Source: Tolypeutes matacus (Eukaryota > Chordata > Mammalia > Cingulata > Chlamyphoridae). From it: DNA of 64,000 bases. The notes beneath the pieces are model-generated. The model had not been told where the DNA came from. It was given only the letters and a program-made list of their open reading frames with translations, and made no database searches. The DNA lies in assembly GCA_026826555.1 (NCBI GenBank), contig JAKSZT010053837.1, positions 1,058,861 to 1,122,860 of the forward strand. The letters run 5' to 3'. The first letter of the stretch is position 1. Every line of letters starts with the position of its first letter. Below are positions 1 through 12,420 of this stretch, one piece after another. Made by a program: the position numbers and the translations under genes.

Positions 1-260
1 ATATGCAGTTCTATACGTTGCTCTTTTCTAATAACAATATATCTTGGAAAACTTCACATCAGTTCATAGAGGTATATAGGTCTATTCAGTCTCTTATTAA
101 TTGTAAAGTATTCCATTGGGTAGCTGTGCTACGATTTTTTTCACCAGCTTTCTGTTAATGGACACTTAGGCTAGTATCAGTTTTTCACTATTATAAGAAA
201 TGTCGCAGTGATCATCTCTGTAGATATATATTTTTGAACACTTTCAATAGTAATCAAAAG
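1..260 (-). repeat. Old LINE-1 3' fragment
   Basis: Phrases such as 'taatggacacttaggctagt' near 155 resemble the ORF2 terminus/3' UTR of old L1 elements read on the minus strand. Divergent, so moderate support only. Confidence 0.4.
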
Positions 261-1332
261 ATGAACAACCTAAAAATAATCATCTTGCTTATTTATCTTG
301 TAAGCAATAATTGAGAGCACATGCTAGACATGTAAAAGCAGTGAACAAAAAAAAACTTAAGAAGGAAAGGAGAGAGGGAGGTGGAGAAGGTGGGAGGATG
401 GCTCTCACACACCTCATTTCCAGTAATACCAGCAAGGGATTAGAAACTACCTGCCATGTAATGCCTTCCCTATAACTTTCCTCTTTGTTTGTTTCAGAAA
501 ATTAGGAGAAATATAATGGTCCTTCAGAAAGCCTTGACTTCAGATCAATACCATCATAACCATCGTCAATAGACCAATAAAATAATCAGCATCCAATTTC
601 TGATTTCTATCTCTGTCTGGATATTTGTGAGTCTGGAATTTTAGGGCTCTTGGGAAGTGAATCATGTCCCCCCCACAAAAAGCATGTTCAGGTCCTGGTC
701 AAAACTTTCCAGTGAATTTCCATCACTTTTATCACCCCAGAACAAAATCCTAAATTTGTTGCTATGGCCAAGGTCCTACATGATTGGGCTCCTACCCATG
801 TTTTGGCATCTCACTTCTGAGATGAAGCTGTAAGAGACACCTTGGCTTCATCTGGGCCACTCTTCTGTTCTCTCTTGTGCTGCCCAGTCTCTCTTGCTTG
901 CTCTCACTCGCTCTGGGGGAAGCCCACTGTGATGTAGGAGAAGACCGCCCGGTACCGTGAGTCTCCTGGCGCTGACCTCATTCAGTTTCAGAGAGGGAAG
1001 GAGAAGGACAGGACCCCAACTCAGGTCCTATCCTCTCCCCTCTTAACCTCACTCTCCCCAAATTGTTCCTCACCTGGGCGGAGGTGGGAGCAATGCTAGC
1101 GCTGGGCCTGCTTCCTCTAGAAGGCTCTGCAGTGAGGGGTCACACTCCAGGTCCCCAAGGTGCTTTCACAGTGACTTATTTAGAATGAGGAAGTGCTTAT
1201 TATCTTTTGTGGTAGCTATGTTCCATAGTCACCAAGGTCACCGCTATTCCGTGTCTAAAACCACCGGGCAATTACACTTATGTTTCCTTCCTTTCAAAAC
1301 TTTTGTTTTGCCAGCAGTTAATAATTAGCTTT
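261..1332. other. No gene seen; unclassified sequence
   Basis: No open frame with splice support, no RNA gene and no confident repeat. Contains a purine-rich patch at 355-400 and a moderately GC-rich part at 850-1,140 with no coding signature. Confidence 0.5.
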
Positions 1333-1482
1333 GGGAAGCAGCTGTGGCTCAATCAGTAGGGCTTCCGTTTACCATATGGGAGGCCCCGGGTTAGCTGACC
1401 CAGAGAGCACAAGCAGCAAGGGGGGGATAAATGAATAAATAAATAAAATCTTTAAAAAAAAAAAACAAAGATGAAAAAAAAA
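1333..1482 (+). mobile_element. DAS-type SINE
   Basis: Head 'gggaagcagctgtggctcaa', tRNA-like body, then a (taaa)n and A-rich tail. Flanked by direct repeats aattagcttt at 1,323-1,332 and 1,483-1,492. Confidence 0.8.
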
Positions 1483-1689
1483 AATTAGCTTTTTCCTCTC
1501 TTGTTTCATTTTCTTGGAACACCTACAACCAGCCTCCAACAGACCTGCAAAATCTTTCTCTATACAATTTTCCTCACCCTCAAATCTGTCAAATAATTTG
1601 CTTTTATCTTGGGCATTCCCTTCTTCTCCCTCTTAAGCAAGATTATTTATATCCTGAGTCCAGGCTTTCCTCTTTCTTGTTTTTTTTTT

Positions 1690-2040
1690 TTCTTTTCCCT
1701 GTGCTTGGCAGAGCACATTATACCCTAGTTTATTGCATAAGATGCAAAATGTTTTAGATTCTTCACTGAGAATGTCTTTAGTCTAGTCTTACACATGGTT
1801 GATAGTCTGACTGGATATAGGATTCTAGGTTGGAAATTATTTTTACTCTAATTTTTAAGATACTGTTCCACCAACTTCTGATTTCCATGACTGCTGTCAT
1901 TCTGATTCTCACCCCTTTGTATATGACTGTTTTTTTCTCCCTGGAATCTTCAGGATCTTTACTTCCTAAAGTTTAATTTAATATACTTTGATGTGGGTCT
2001 TTTCCCCATATACTGTGCTGGGCACTCAGTACTCCAAGAA
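1690..2040 (-). repeat. Old LINE-1 ORF1-region fragment
   Basis: 'ctggatataggattctaggttgg' type sequence (1,811-1,835) matches the antisense of L1 ORF1's C-terminal part as seen elsewhere in mammals. Frames are destroyed. Confidence 0.4.
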
Positions 2041-2140
2041 GCGGCCTTAGCTTGGGCCCTGCATTTTAAAATGTGCCCACACAAATATCAAAACCAAAGG
2101 CATAGTTTTTTTTCTTTTGAGTCCCATTAGAAAATATTTT

Positions 2141-2600
2141 ATTTAAGATTTATTTATTTACTTACTTTTTATCCATATTTAACCCTGCCCCCCATTTCTG
2201 CTGTTTTTGCTGAACTATTCTCTGTGTCCATTTCCTGCCCTCTCTTCTCATCCTTGTCCTCCTATCTTCACCAGGATTCCATCCTGGGAACCTCCGATGT
2301 GGGAGAGGCATTCTGCCACCTGTGCCACCTTAGTTCCTGGTTTTTCGGCACGTCTCATCTTGGCTCTCCCTTGTGTCACTCTCCTGTTATGTTAGCACCT
2401 TGCTGCGTGCGGCACATCCACGCACTGGGCCTGGCGGTGCACCTGCATGTGGGGCCTGACGGCGCATCCACATGTGGGGCCTGGCGGCCCACGTGCTTTC
2501 TGTATTTTTCTTTTATTTTACCGGGAGGTCCCGGGGATCAAACCCAGGTCCCTCCATATGGGAGATGGACGCCCAACCATTTGAGCCACATCCGCTCCCC
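2141..2600 (-). mobile_element. Long composite DAS SINE (two tRNA-like units)
   Basis: Read on the minus strand it has a tRNA-like head at 2,600-2,520, a linker rich in 'ggcctggcgg' motifs, a second tRNA-like part near 2,330-2,270 and a (taaa)n tail. Direct repeats agaaaatatttt lie at 2,129-2,140 and 2,601-2,612. Open frames here are SINE sequence. Confidence 0.82.
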
Positions 2601-2612
2601 AGAAAATATTTT

Positions 2613-3480
2613 TAAAGTTCTGTAAGCAAATGAACAATGACGAATTATGAGAGGGGCACAGACTGAACTGGGCCCCCCATGCCTGAGAAAGTAGGATTAA
2701 AAGCTTGTAAAGAGAAGAAATTCACAACTTCTGTCCTAGGTCACTAAAGAAAGAATGGCTGCTTTTATTTAAAGTTAATCACCTCAAATTAACTAAAGTA
2801 TATGTCTAGACAGACACATTCCCCCAAGAACTGCACTCCCTGCCACCCCTATATGCAGTGGTATAGTTTTGAGAGGTGCTTAGAACTTCCCGGAAATCCT
2901 CAATCAGAAGAAGCATGAGTGCTTGCTCTGGCAACACATAAAATTGGAAGGATACAGAGAAGATTATTATGGCCTCTGCACACAAATACCATGCAAATCC
3001 AGAAAGAAGTGAGGCATTAGGGAGGAAAACCTGCCTAGCAGGCTCCCACGGAAGCATGACCAGGTCAGTCCTGGGCCCCAGCCCAGCTTCCAACCTGCTA
3101 TAAGTAGATACTCCCATCCCATAGCCCTCCTCTGCTTTCTTGGACTCTCAAGTCCCAGGGCTGCTGCAGAGGAATGCAAGGATCCTTCAACCTCTAGGCT
3201 AGGTTACAAGAGCTTTCTCCAAGGGACAGCCTGCAGGACCCTAAGTGGAAAGATGAGCTGAGTCCAGGATCTAGCTTGATTTATAACTTGTGTATATTTG
3301 GAAATAGAGTGTGTGGGCCTCCATTTGTATCCCTGCATGAGGAACCACAAATGTTAAGTGTGGCCTGTGGACATTCATTGGACCCCTCCAATATGGAGAA
3401 TCATCATTGAGTTCTGGAAAATAGAATTGTAGTGTTTCATTGATAATCACTGCCCCGCCCAGCCAATACATTCTCTAATT
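2613..3480. other. No gene seen; unclassified sequence
   Basis: Open frames on the minus strand near 2,806-3,179 are short, lack splice or start support, and show no recognisable domain. Confidence 0.45.
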
Positions 3481-3850
3481 TCTTTATCTTAAATTCCTGC
3501 TAGTTTAGTTTTTTTCTCGCCTATTGACAATTTTTTGCCTTTTTGTTCTATTTTGGGAGAGAGTTCCTTAACTTTATCATTTCTTGAACTTGTCATTAAT
3601 TAGATATTTAGTTGCCAACATTACTTTGTTTTCAGATGGATCTTTTATTTAATAGCATCCTATTATTGTTTCAGGGATGCAATATCTATTCTTATTTCTC
3701 AGAATATATTCATTATAGTTTCTTTGAAGGTTTCTTCTGCTCCTGATAGTGTCTCTTTTTCCTCTGAATTCCCCTTCTCCTATTTCTTTGTTTGAGCCTT
3801 TTTTTATGGAGATCTTCAAATATCTGGTGATACTTTACTTTCTGTTCATG
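3480..3850 (-). repeat. Possible old LINE fragment
   Basis: T-rich sequence with phrases typical of antisense L1 internal regions. Too diverged to assign with confidence. Confidence 0.28.
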
Positions 3851-3877
3851 CTTCAGTTTAAACACTAAGATTATCAG

Positions 3878-5210
3878 AAAGCTCTATTCATAACAACAAA
3901 AAAGACAAACAATGCAATTAAAAAATGGGCCAGGAGTGGATGTGGCTAAAGCAGTTAGGTGCCTGTCTCCCAAATGGGAGGTTCCAGGTTTGGTTCCTGG
4001 TGCCTCCTAAAGAAGACAAGCAGGCACTGAGCAGATGCAACAAGCAGACACAACAAGTAGACACAATGAGCAGACACAACGAGCAGACAATGAGCAAACA
4101 ACAAGCAGACAGACAAGAGAGCCATCTCAGGGGGGAAAATCGGGCCAATGATTTAAGTAGACATTTCTCCAAAAAGTCAATCAAAAGCCAATAAACACAT
4201 AAAAAGATGCTCAAAATCATTACCTTTAGGGAAATGCAAATCAAAGCCACAATAAGATACCCCTTTATACATATTAGATGGCTATTATTTAAAAAATAAT
4301 AATAAAATAACAAGTGTTGGCAAGGATGCCAAGAAAGAGGAACATTTGTACATTTTTGGTAGGAATGTAAAATGGTGCAGCCGCTGAGGAAAACAGTTTG
4401 GAAGTTCCTCAGAAAGTTAAACATAGAATTAACATATGACCTGGCAATCCCACTTCTAAGTATATATCCAAAAGAATTGAAAGCAGGGCCTTGTACAGAT
4501 ATTTGCATACTAATGTTCCCAGTGGCATTATTCACAATTGCCAAAAAATGGAAGTAACTCAAATGCCCATCAACTAATAAATGGATAAACAAAATGTGGT
4601 GTATACAAACAATGGAATATTATTCAGCTGTAGAAAGGAATGAAGTTCTGATACTTGCTACAACATGATGAGCCTTGAAACACCATGGTGAGTGAAATAA
4701 GCCAGACGCAAAAGGGTAAATATTGTAAGACTTCACTGAAATTAAATAATTATAATAAGCAAATTCAGAGTCAGAATCTAGGATATAACTCACAGGAGAG
4801 GGGTAAGGGTAGAGAATGCAGAGTAAATGCTTAAATTGTACAGAGTTTCTATTTGGGTTCATAAAGTTTTGATAATGAATGGTGATGATGATAGCACAAC
4901 ATTGTGAACGCAATTAATAGGACTGAATTATATATTTGAAATTTGTTAAACAGGAAAATTTTAGCTCGCATATATATTACTAGAATAAATTTTTTTAAAA
5001 AAAACAAGACTGTACAATACATACAGTGAATCCTATTGTAAATGATAGAATATAGTTAGTAATTTTTAAATGTTCTTTCATGAATTGTAATAAATGAAGT
5101 ACACTAATGCAAGGTCTTAATAATAGAGTGTTATATGGGAACTCTGTATTTTATGCATGATTTTTCTGTAAACCTACAACTTCTTTAATAAAAATAAGCC
5201 AAACCAAAAA
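3878..5210 (+). mobile_element. LINE-1 ORF2 C-terminal part and 3' UTR, SINE-interrupted
   Basis: Decayed ORF2 C-terminus is readable: RHFSKKSIKSQ, then VQPLRKTVWKFLRKL, DLAIPLLSIYPKE and FTIAKKWK, then MEYYSAV. This is the conserved end of L1 ORF2p. A SINE splits the KKWA..LSRHFSK region. A 3' UTR and A-rich end follow near 5,200. 5' truncated, multiple stops. Confidence 0.85.
3932..4136 (+). mobile_element. DAS-type SINE inside the LINE-1
   Basis: Head 'aggagtggatgtggctaaa', B-box-like region and (acaagcagac)n-type tail, flanked by aaaatgggcc at 3,922-3,931 and aaaatcgggcc at 4,136-4,146. Its insertion interrupts the L1 ORF2 reading exactly at the duplicated target. Confidence 0.85.
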
Positions 5211-5212
5211 AC

Positions 5213-5510
5213 CAGGACAAATTTTATATGACTTCATATATATGAAATAACTACAATATGCAAATTCAGAGATAGAAAGTAGATTACAGGTTACCAGGGG
5301 CAAGGGTTGGGAGAGGGGACTGAAAGTCAGTGTTTAATAGATACAGAGTCTCTGTTTGAGGTCATGGAAAAGGTTTGCTAATGGATGCTGGTGATGGAAG
5401 GAAAACATTGTGAATGTAATTAATAACATTGAAATGTGTACTTGAAAGCAGATAAAATGGTTTTATATACGATACCACAATAAAAAAGAAAATAATTTTA
5501 AAAAAGAGAT
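5213..5510 (+). repeat. LINE-1 3' UTR fragment
   Basis: Homologous to the preceding L1 3' UTR (compare 4,700-5,000) and ends in an A-rich tail near 5,505. Confidence 0.65.
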
Positions 5511-5639
5511 GCTATGGACATTGCATGGGCTTTGTAGAATCAGGTGCCTCACAGTAGGGGAACTGGGTGTCCTGATGGGGATTTTGTTGAAAGCTTCCAG
5601 GTGCTGTCTCTGAGACATCCATCGGTGCATTTATCTAAT

Positions 5640-5780
5640 TTATAGCCACATCTTCTTTAGGTCTATGCTGTCCAATGCGCCAGCCATAAGCCACATATGG
5701 ATGTTTAGATTTAAGTGGACTAAAATTCAATAAAATTTTAAATTCAGTTTCTCAATCCACTCATCACATTTCAAGTTCTC
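5640..5780. repeat. Ancient interspersed repeat
   Basis: 'ctgtccaatgcgccagccat' followed by 'agccacatatgg' is a signature of an old mammalian interspersed repeat. A related copy lies near 50,010. Family not assigned. Confidence 0.4.
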
Positions 5781-5789
5781 AATAATATA

Positions 5790-7766
5790 TGGATAGGGGA
5801 CTTCTGGGAGGATGGCATCGGAGTAGGTACACAAGGCTCAACTCTCTCATAAAAACAATGGAGGAAGGGCAAGAGGCATTCTGAGGGAGCTTCTTTGGGG
5901 ATCTTCAGACCAAGAGAGTGCATAGAAGTATTATTCACAATTGCTAAAATATGGAAACAGCCCAAGTGTCCACCAACCAATGAATGGATGAACAAAATGA
6001 GGTGTATACCTACAAAGGAATACTATTCAGCTGTAAGAAGAAATGAAATCATGCATATGACAAGCATGGATGAACTTTGGGAATATTGTGTTGAGTGAAA
6101 TAAGCCAGACACAAAAGGACAAAAATTTTATGGTCTCACTAATATGAACTAAATATGACGAGTAAACTCATAGAGGTAAACTCTAAGAGCATAGGTTACT
6201 ACGAGATAGAATGTGGCTTTAGAATGGGATCTGATGCTTAATGAAAAAGTTTTAATAAGTTTTATTATAAAAGTGTGAATAGAGTTGATGGTAACACATT
6301 ATAGGGAGTATAACTAATACTGCTGATTTATAAATGTGATTGTGGCTGAAAATAGTAGTCTGTGGATGTAAATGTCAATTAAAAGGAAGCTAGAGAATAA
6401 TCTAGGACGTGTATAACAGTGATTTCGGTAGTGAAAGAAGATTGTCATTAATATAAGAATTAATATAAGAATGTTCTTTTACAAAAGGTTAAGAATATGG
6501 AGATACATGGGAAAATCACAAACTAATGTAACTTAGGACTGGTAGTTAACAGTATTATTGTAATATTTTTGCAGCAATGGCAAAGAAATATATCATTCTA
6601 AGGTACAGCAATGGAGGGTATAAGGGAGTGTAGCAGTTTGGCAGTTTGATATAGTTATGAATTTTAAAAATAGATATTAGATTATGCTTGTAAACTGGTT
6701 TGTTCATCCAGGCATGATTTAGTTATGATTACGGATTTGTTTGGGTCACATCAGTAGGGCATTGAGTCCCTCCCCTTGGTGGGTACAATCTCAAAGATAA
6801 AAGACATGGCAAAGGACAGAGTTGGAGGTTTTTGATGTTGGAGTTCTGATGCTGAGATTTAATGCTGGAACCCCAGGAAGTGAACACACAGAGGAGCTTG
6901 GTTGTGAGGAAAGAGAGAAGGCCCCTGGAAAAGAGACAAGCCATTTGCCTGACAGTTCACAACTGGCCTTGTGGAGAGAGGCAAAGCCTAGAGAGCCTCA
7001 TAGTCTACAGCTGACCTGTGAAGGAAATGGAGGACCTGAGCCCAGAGAGAAACAGAGCCCCGGGAAGAGAGGAACCCAAGAAGCTTGAACCCTCACAGAT
7101 GTTGGCAGCCATCTTGCTCCAACATGTGGCCATAGACTTTGGTGAAGGAAATAACTTACGCTTTATGGCCTGGTAACTGTAAGCTTCTACCCCAAATAAA
7201 TACCCTTTATAAAACCCAACTGATTTCTGGTATTTTGCATCAGCACTCCTTTGGCTGACTAATACAGGGAGTATGGGATTTTTTAGAACAGTAATGAAAA
7301 TGTTCTAAAATTCACTGAGATGACAGCACAACTCTGATGAAAATGAAAGCCACCGAATATACACTTTGAATGGATTATACAAAGCTTGGGACTATGTAAC
7401 ACAGGGAATCCTGTGGTGGTAGATGGACTGTGGTTAATAGAACAAATATGAGAACATCCTCTCATGATTTATAACAAATATATAATACTAATACAGGGTT
7501 TTTTTATTCAGGTGGATTGGGGGAAAACTACACCAAATGTAAGATATGGGCTATAGTTAGTAATACTTTGACGATGCTCTTTCATAATTTGTAACAAATG
7601 TTTCACAACAATGCAAGGTGTTGGTGGTGGGGTGATGTATGGGAGCCCTGTATGATGACATGCACATTTGCTTTGTAAGTTCACAACTTTTACTATATAC
7701 TTATTGTTTATGTGTGTTTATGTATGAATGATATATATCAATAAAATTAAAAAAAGAAAAAGAAAA
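5790..7766 (+). mobile_element. Internally deleted LINE-1 (5' end joined to 3' end), LTR-interrupted
   Basis: It begins with an L1 5'-UTR-like start ('cttctgggaggatggcatc') and, near 5,925, passes directly into ORF2 C-terminus (LFTIAKIWKQPKCPPTNEWM, then KEYYSAVRRNE). The 3' UTR follows and ends in an A-rich tail at about 7,760. Nearly all of ORF1 and ORF2 is missing. The LTR at 6,629-7,266 is inserted in the 3' UTR. Confidence 0.75.
6629..7266 (+). mobile_element. Solo LTR with 5-bp target duplication
   Basis: 638 bp, beginning TGTAGCAGTTTGG and ending CTGACTAATACA, with AATAAA-containing polyadenylation region near 7,195. Flanked by perfect GGGAG duplications (6,624-6,628 and 7,267-7,271). 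TG...CA ends and the 5-bp duplication fit an endogenous-retrovirus LTR, probably MaLR-like. No internal region. Confidence 0.85.
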
Positions 7767-7769
7767 AAG

Positions 7770-7900
7770 AAACCCTGAAACCACTAATCCACTTTCTGTC
7801 TCTATGCATTTGCCTGTTCTGGACATTTCATATAAATTCAGCTGTACAATTAAAAATAATAACATATGGATAGTAGCTACAATATTGGTTAGCAAATATA
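7770..7900 (-). repeat. Old LINE-1 3' fragment
   Basis: 'ctaatccactttctgtctct' followed by 'ttctggacatttcatataaa' is the antisense of an old L1 3' region. The younger L1 upstream is adjacent to it. Confidence 0.55.
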
Positions 7901-8089
7901 TAAAATAGTAATATCATCACAGAAAGTTAAATTGGACAGTGATGCTGTAGACTTTAAGTTGCATGAGATAAGAACTGGGTATGGCTTTGCTCACTATTTT
8001 GCCTCCAATACCTAACACAGGCATGTCAAATATTTATTAAATGAACAAATAATGAATGTTTGATATAGTACCACTATTTCCAAAATAGA

Positions 8090-9000
8090 AAAAAAAAAAC
8101 TGAAGATCCAACATCAGAGAAATGGTGAAATAAAAATGGACTTTTGCAATCATTAAAATGTTTGTAGTTTTTATAATAATATGGTGAAATGTTAATTAAA
8201 TAAAGGTGTATTAGTCAGCCAAAGGGATGCTGATGCAAAATACCAGAAATTGATTGGTTTTCATATAGGGTATTTATTTGGGGTAGAAGCCCACAGTTAC
8301 CAGGCCATAAAGCATAAGTTACTTCCCTCACCAAAGTTTATTGCCACGTGTTGGAGCCAGATGGCTCCCGACATCTGCCAGGGTTCAGGCTTCCTGGATT
8401 CTTCTCTTCCCGGGGCATGCCTCTCTCTGGACTCAGGCTTGCTTCACTCCACAAAGCCAGCTGTAGACTATCAAGTGAATGGCTTGTCTCTTTTCCAGGG
8501 GCCTTCTCTCCTTCCTCACAACCAAGCTCCTCTGTGTGCTTATTTCCCCGGGCTCCAGCATTAAAACTCAGCATCAGAACTCCAACTCAAAAACTCCAAC
8601 TCTGTCCTTTGCCATGTCTTTTATCTTTGAGACCCCACTCACTAAGGGGTGGAGCTCAACGCCCTACTGACGTGGCCCAATCAAAGTCCTAACCATAACT
8701 TAATCATGCCCAGATGAACAGACCAGTTCACAAGCATAATCCAATTTCTATTTTTGGAATTCATAACTATATCAAACTGCCAAACTACTACAAAAGGTAT
8801 GTAAAAAAGAATTAACATTATGCATAAAGTAAGATTACTATTATGTAAAACATTGTGTATAGAATAAGGACAGGGGGACTGAATACTAACATCAGTTATC
8901 AGTAGATAACAACTATGGGTGATAATATTTTGCCCAGAATTTTTTATGTATCAAAGTTTTCTGCAATGAAAATGTCTTTCTGTCATTATCAAAAAGTTAA
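8090..9000 (+). repeat. Old interspersed repeat tail, split by an LTR
   Basis: Both flanks of the LTR (8,090-8,206 and 8,793-9,000) resemble one old LINE-like tail ('gagaaatggtgaaataaa', later 'tttctgcaatgaaaatg'). Assignment is tentative. Confidence 0.35.
8207..8792 (-). mobile_element. Solo LTR with 5-bp target duplication
   Basis: 586 bp, same family as 6,629-7,266 but inverted. On the plus strand it runs TGTATTAGTCAGCC...CTACTACA, flanked by perfect AAAGG duplications (8,202-8,206 and 8,793-8,797). Open frames in it are chance. Confidence 0.85.
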
Positions 9001-9559
9001 TTTACATGAAGTCTTGTAATGTAAACCTATGCTGTCAAAGATAACGTCACAGAGTTGTTTCTAAGAGTTAAATGCAATAATGTTTGAAAATTACCTAGCA
9101 CAGTGTATGGCAATAAGAGTTCAACAAAAACATATTCATGTATTTATTGTTTTATTCAAAGAGAGTAGTTTTGTGCTTTCTCCTCCAAAACAATTTTTTA
9201 ATAATGAACTATCTAATGATGAGTCTAATAATGACTTGTTAAGCAGCTGCTTTTTCCAACACTAGAAATATTCAAATAAAAGCAGAACAACCAACTAAGG
9301 GAAATGCTAATGAATGAGTACATCACAGCACATCATCGTGAACACTGATAATATCTAACTCTCTCTTTTCTCATGGAAGTGCCAATGATTCTGGACTTTG
9401 GTACAGGAAAATACTCAGCTAATTCTCTACCTTTACAAAAAGCAGCAATATCTCTAGGTCAATATTCCCTTACATTCAAGCTGTGAAACAAAGCCCAGTC
9501 CCACCACAGAGGCAAAGGCTCTAGACAGAAAATTGCCTGCTGCGTCTTTATGCATGTTG
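9001..9559. other. No gene seen; unclassified sequence
   Basis: AT-rich, without repeat assignment or supported open frame. Confidence 0.45.
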
Positions 9560-12420
9560 ACAGTAAACCAAGTTCAATCTTCAGCAAAGATGGAGTAGAC
9601 ATACTGTTCCATATTCCCTCCCACTAAGTACACTTAAAATATCTGGAAATTATATATAAAAATAAATATCAGAAGTCTCTGAAAAATGGAGAGAACAAGG
9701 CAGATGGGCTAAGGACCTCAAGACTCAGGAAACAACATGGTGGTAAATTCCCTGGGATTTTTCTTTCATATATCCTAGATTTAGGGGGAAAAAGTGAGCA
9801 ACACAGAAATGCCAGTGGGTACAGACCAATGAAAAACATCAAAAGCCTACTCTCTTTAGCCAAAGAACCAAGAAACAGGTGGACTAGCAAAGCAGGAAAC
9901 TTTTAGACAATAACCATTGCACTCCAACCAAGTACCACAGAAAAACTGTGATGCTGAATGGGATCCTAGATTTCCACTCTTGCCAGGCTATGAACAAGGT
10001 GCCCCCACCTCCTACCCCAGGGTAGTGCCACAGAAGGACAAGTAGGAACCAGGACTTTCACCCCACCTACCAGCAATGAGCTCCTCCCTCTCCTTCACAT
10101 CCATGTCAGTGGAGACCATGTCAGGATACTGGACTTTCTCTCCTAATCAGCAATAAGGAGGCACTCCTCCACTGGGACCATGTTGCTAAAGACCATGTGG
10201 GAACCAGTGTGAGGCATTCCTACCTCTCCCAGACTGGATAGATTCAGTGGAAGCTTAGTGGGAAGTCAGAACTTCCATCCCCACCCAGCAGTATTGAGGA
10301 GGCCTTCCCCTCTTTGGTGTCAATAGAGGTTGAGTGGGAAACCTGGACTTCTACCCACCCCCTTCCCCAGCTAGAATGATATCAGAGGAAGCCAGCTAAA
10401 ACAAAAAAAGTTAAGTAAGATCCAGAGTCCCATAATACCTAATGTGTCCAGGATTCAATCAAAAATCACTTGTCATCCAAGAACCAGGAAAATCTCAACT
10501 TGAATTTGAAAAAGACAATGAATAGATGCCAGCACCAATATGACAGAGTTGTTAGCATTATCTGACAAAGATTTTAAAGCAGCCACCATAAAAAATGCTT
10601 CCATAAGCTATTCTGAGCATGACTGAAAAAAGTAAAAAATAGAGTCTCTGCAAAGAAACAGAAAATCAAAGCAAAAAATAGAATTTATATAGAAGAACCA
10701 ATAGAACTTTTAGAACTGAAAATACTGTACAAAAATAAAAACTGCAATGGATAGGCTTAACAGCAGAGGAGGTAGTGAATATGAACATAGAACAATACAA
10801 TGTTCCCAGTCTGAAGAGCAAAGAGAAAACAGACACACAAAAACATGAAGAGAACCTTAAGGGCCTGTGACTCTATAATAAAAGATCTAATATTTTGCAC
10901 CATCAGAGTCCCAGAAAGAGAGGAGAAAGAGTGCAAGGCTGAAAAATTACTCAAAGAAATAATGGCTGAAAATTCCCCAAATTTTGTAAAAGATTCAAGA
11001 ACCTGAGCAAAGCCCAACCAGGATAAACCCAAAGGAATCCACACCAAGACACATCATACTCAAATTTCTGAAAACTAAAGACAAACAAAAAATCTTGAAA
11101 ACTGCAAAAGAAACACCATCTTACCATTAGAGGGAAAATAATTTGAATGACTGTAAATTTCTCATCAGACTTCACGAAAGCTAGAAGTGAGTGACAAAAC
11201 ATTTTCAAATGTTGAAAGAAAAATAACTGTCAACCCAGAATTCTATATACAGTGAAAATATCTTACATGAATAAAGAGGAAGGCACGGCATTCTCAGCTG
11301 AAAGAAAACAAAAGGAATTTGTTTTCAGCAGACCTACCTAAAAGCCTTCCTAAAAGAATGGCTAAAAGAAGTTCTTTAAACAGGAAGGAAATTATAAAAG
11401 AATAAATCTTGAAACATTAGAAAGAAATAAAGAATAACAGAAAGGTGGAAATTGTGAGTAAATACTATACATCTTCCTTTTTGTCTCAAGTTTTCTAAAT
11501 TATGTTTGATGATTCAAGCAAAAATTATAACACTATCTGATGTGACTCTAAATGTATGTAGAAGAACTATTTAACACAATGGTATTATAAACAGAGAGGA
11601 GTAAAAGGATATACAAGGAGGAAAGATTTCCACACTTCAAAGTGGTAAAATGTTGATACCACTAGTCTGTAAAATAGCTGTACAAAGAAATGCACTTAAA
11701 AAATATTATAGATAAGCCAAAATGGGAATTTTAAAATATCTTCAAGTAACACACAGGAAGGCAGGAAATAGAAAACAGAGAAAAACAGGATAAAAATAAA
11801 ACAAAAATTAAAATGGCAGACTTACACCCTGAAATAATTAGTATTTTGTGTCTGCTTGGCTAGATTATGGTATCAAATTGTTTGGTCAAACACTAGCTTA
11901 GGTATTGCTAAAGAGTTACTCTGTAGATGGAAATGGCATCAATAATCAGTTGACTTTAAGTAAAGGGGATTACCCTCAACAGTGTAAGTAAGCTTTGTAC
12001 AGTCAGCTGGAGGCCTCAAGAGCAAAGAATTGAGGGTTCCAGAGAGAAGAATTCCTGCCTCAAGACTACACCCTTTATTTCTCTCTGAGTTTCCAGCTTG
12101 CTCACCTCCCCTACAGATCTTGAACTCAAGACTTCAATATCAATTCTTACTAGAATTTCTCTGCCCTATGGAATGGGATTTGCCAGCCTCCACAAATGCA
12201 TGAACCAATTCTTTAAAATAAATATCTTAATATGTATATTTATAGACATACATATATACCGTTGGTTCCCTTTCTCTGGAGAACACTTACTAATATAAGC
12301 CCTAACACATCAGTAATTACATGAAATGAAAATAATCTAAAGAAAACCAAATGCTTGAAACTCGGGATTACAGGAAGAGAATAGTATACACCATTACCAA
12401 AAATTACCCAAGATTTATAA
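9560..12420 (+). mobile_element. Old LINE-1 5'/ORF1-region copy, LTR-interrupted
   Basis: 'gatggagtagacatactgtt' and long stretches at 10,400-11,840 (for example 'tgtccaggattcaatc', 'ttttaaagcagccacc', 'cagaattctatatacagtg') match the internal region of old L1/HAL1 elements. Frames are lost. It continues past the LTR at 12,300-12,420. Confidence 0.65.
11848..12298 (+). mobile_element. Old LTR-like element inserted in the LINE
   Basis: Begins TGTGTCTGCTTGGC; the 3' part reads 'gccagcctccacaaatgcat', 'aaaataaatatctt' and 'tttctctggagaacacttac', a familiar mammalian LTR 3' end with its polyadenylation signal. The flanking L1 sequence resumes after it. Target duplication not clear. Confidence 0.55.

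Noticed and set aside
2207..2625. Frames of 62 and 133 codons near 2.2-2.6 kb
   Set aside because: They lie entirely inside a long DAS SINE; the same sequence recurs at 30.1 and 60.7 kb.
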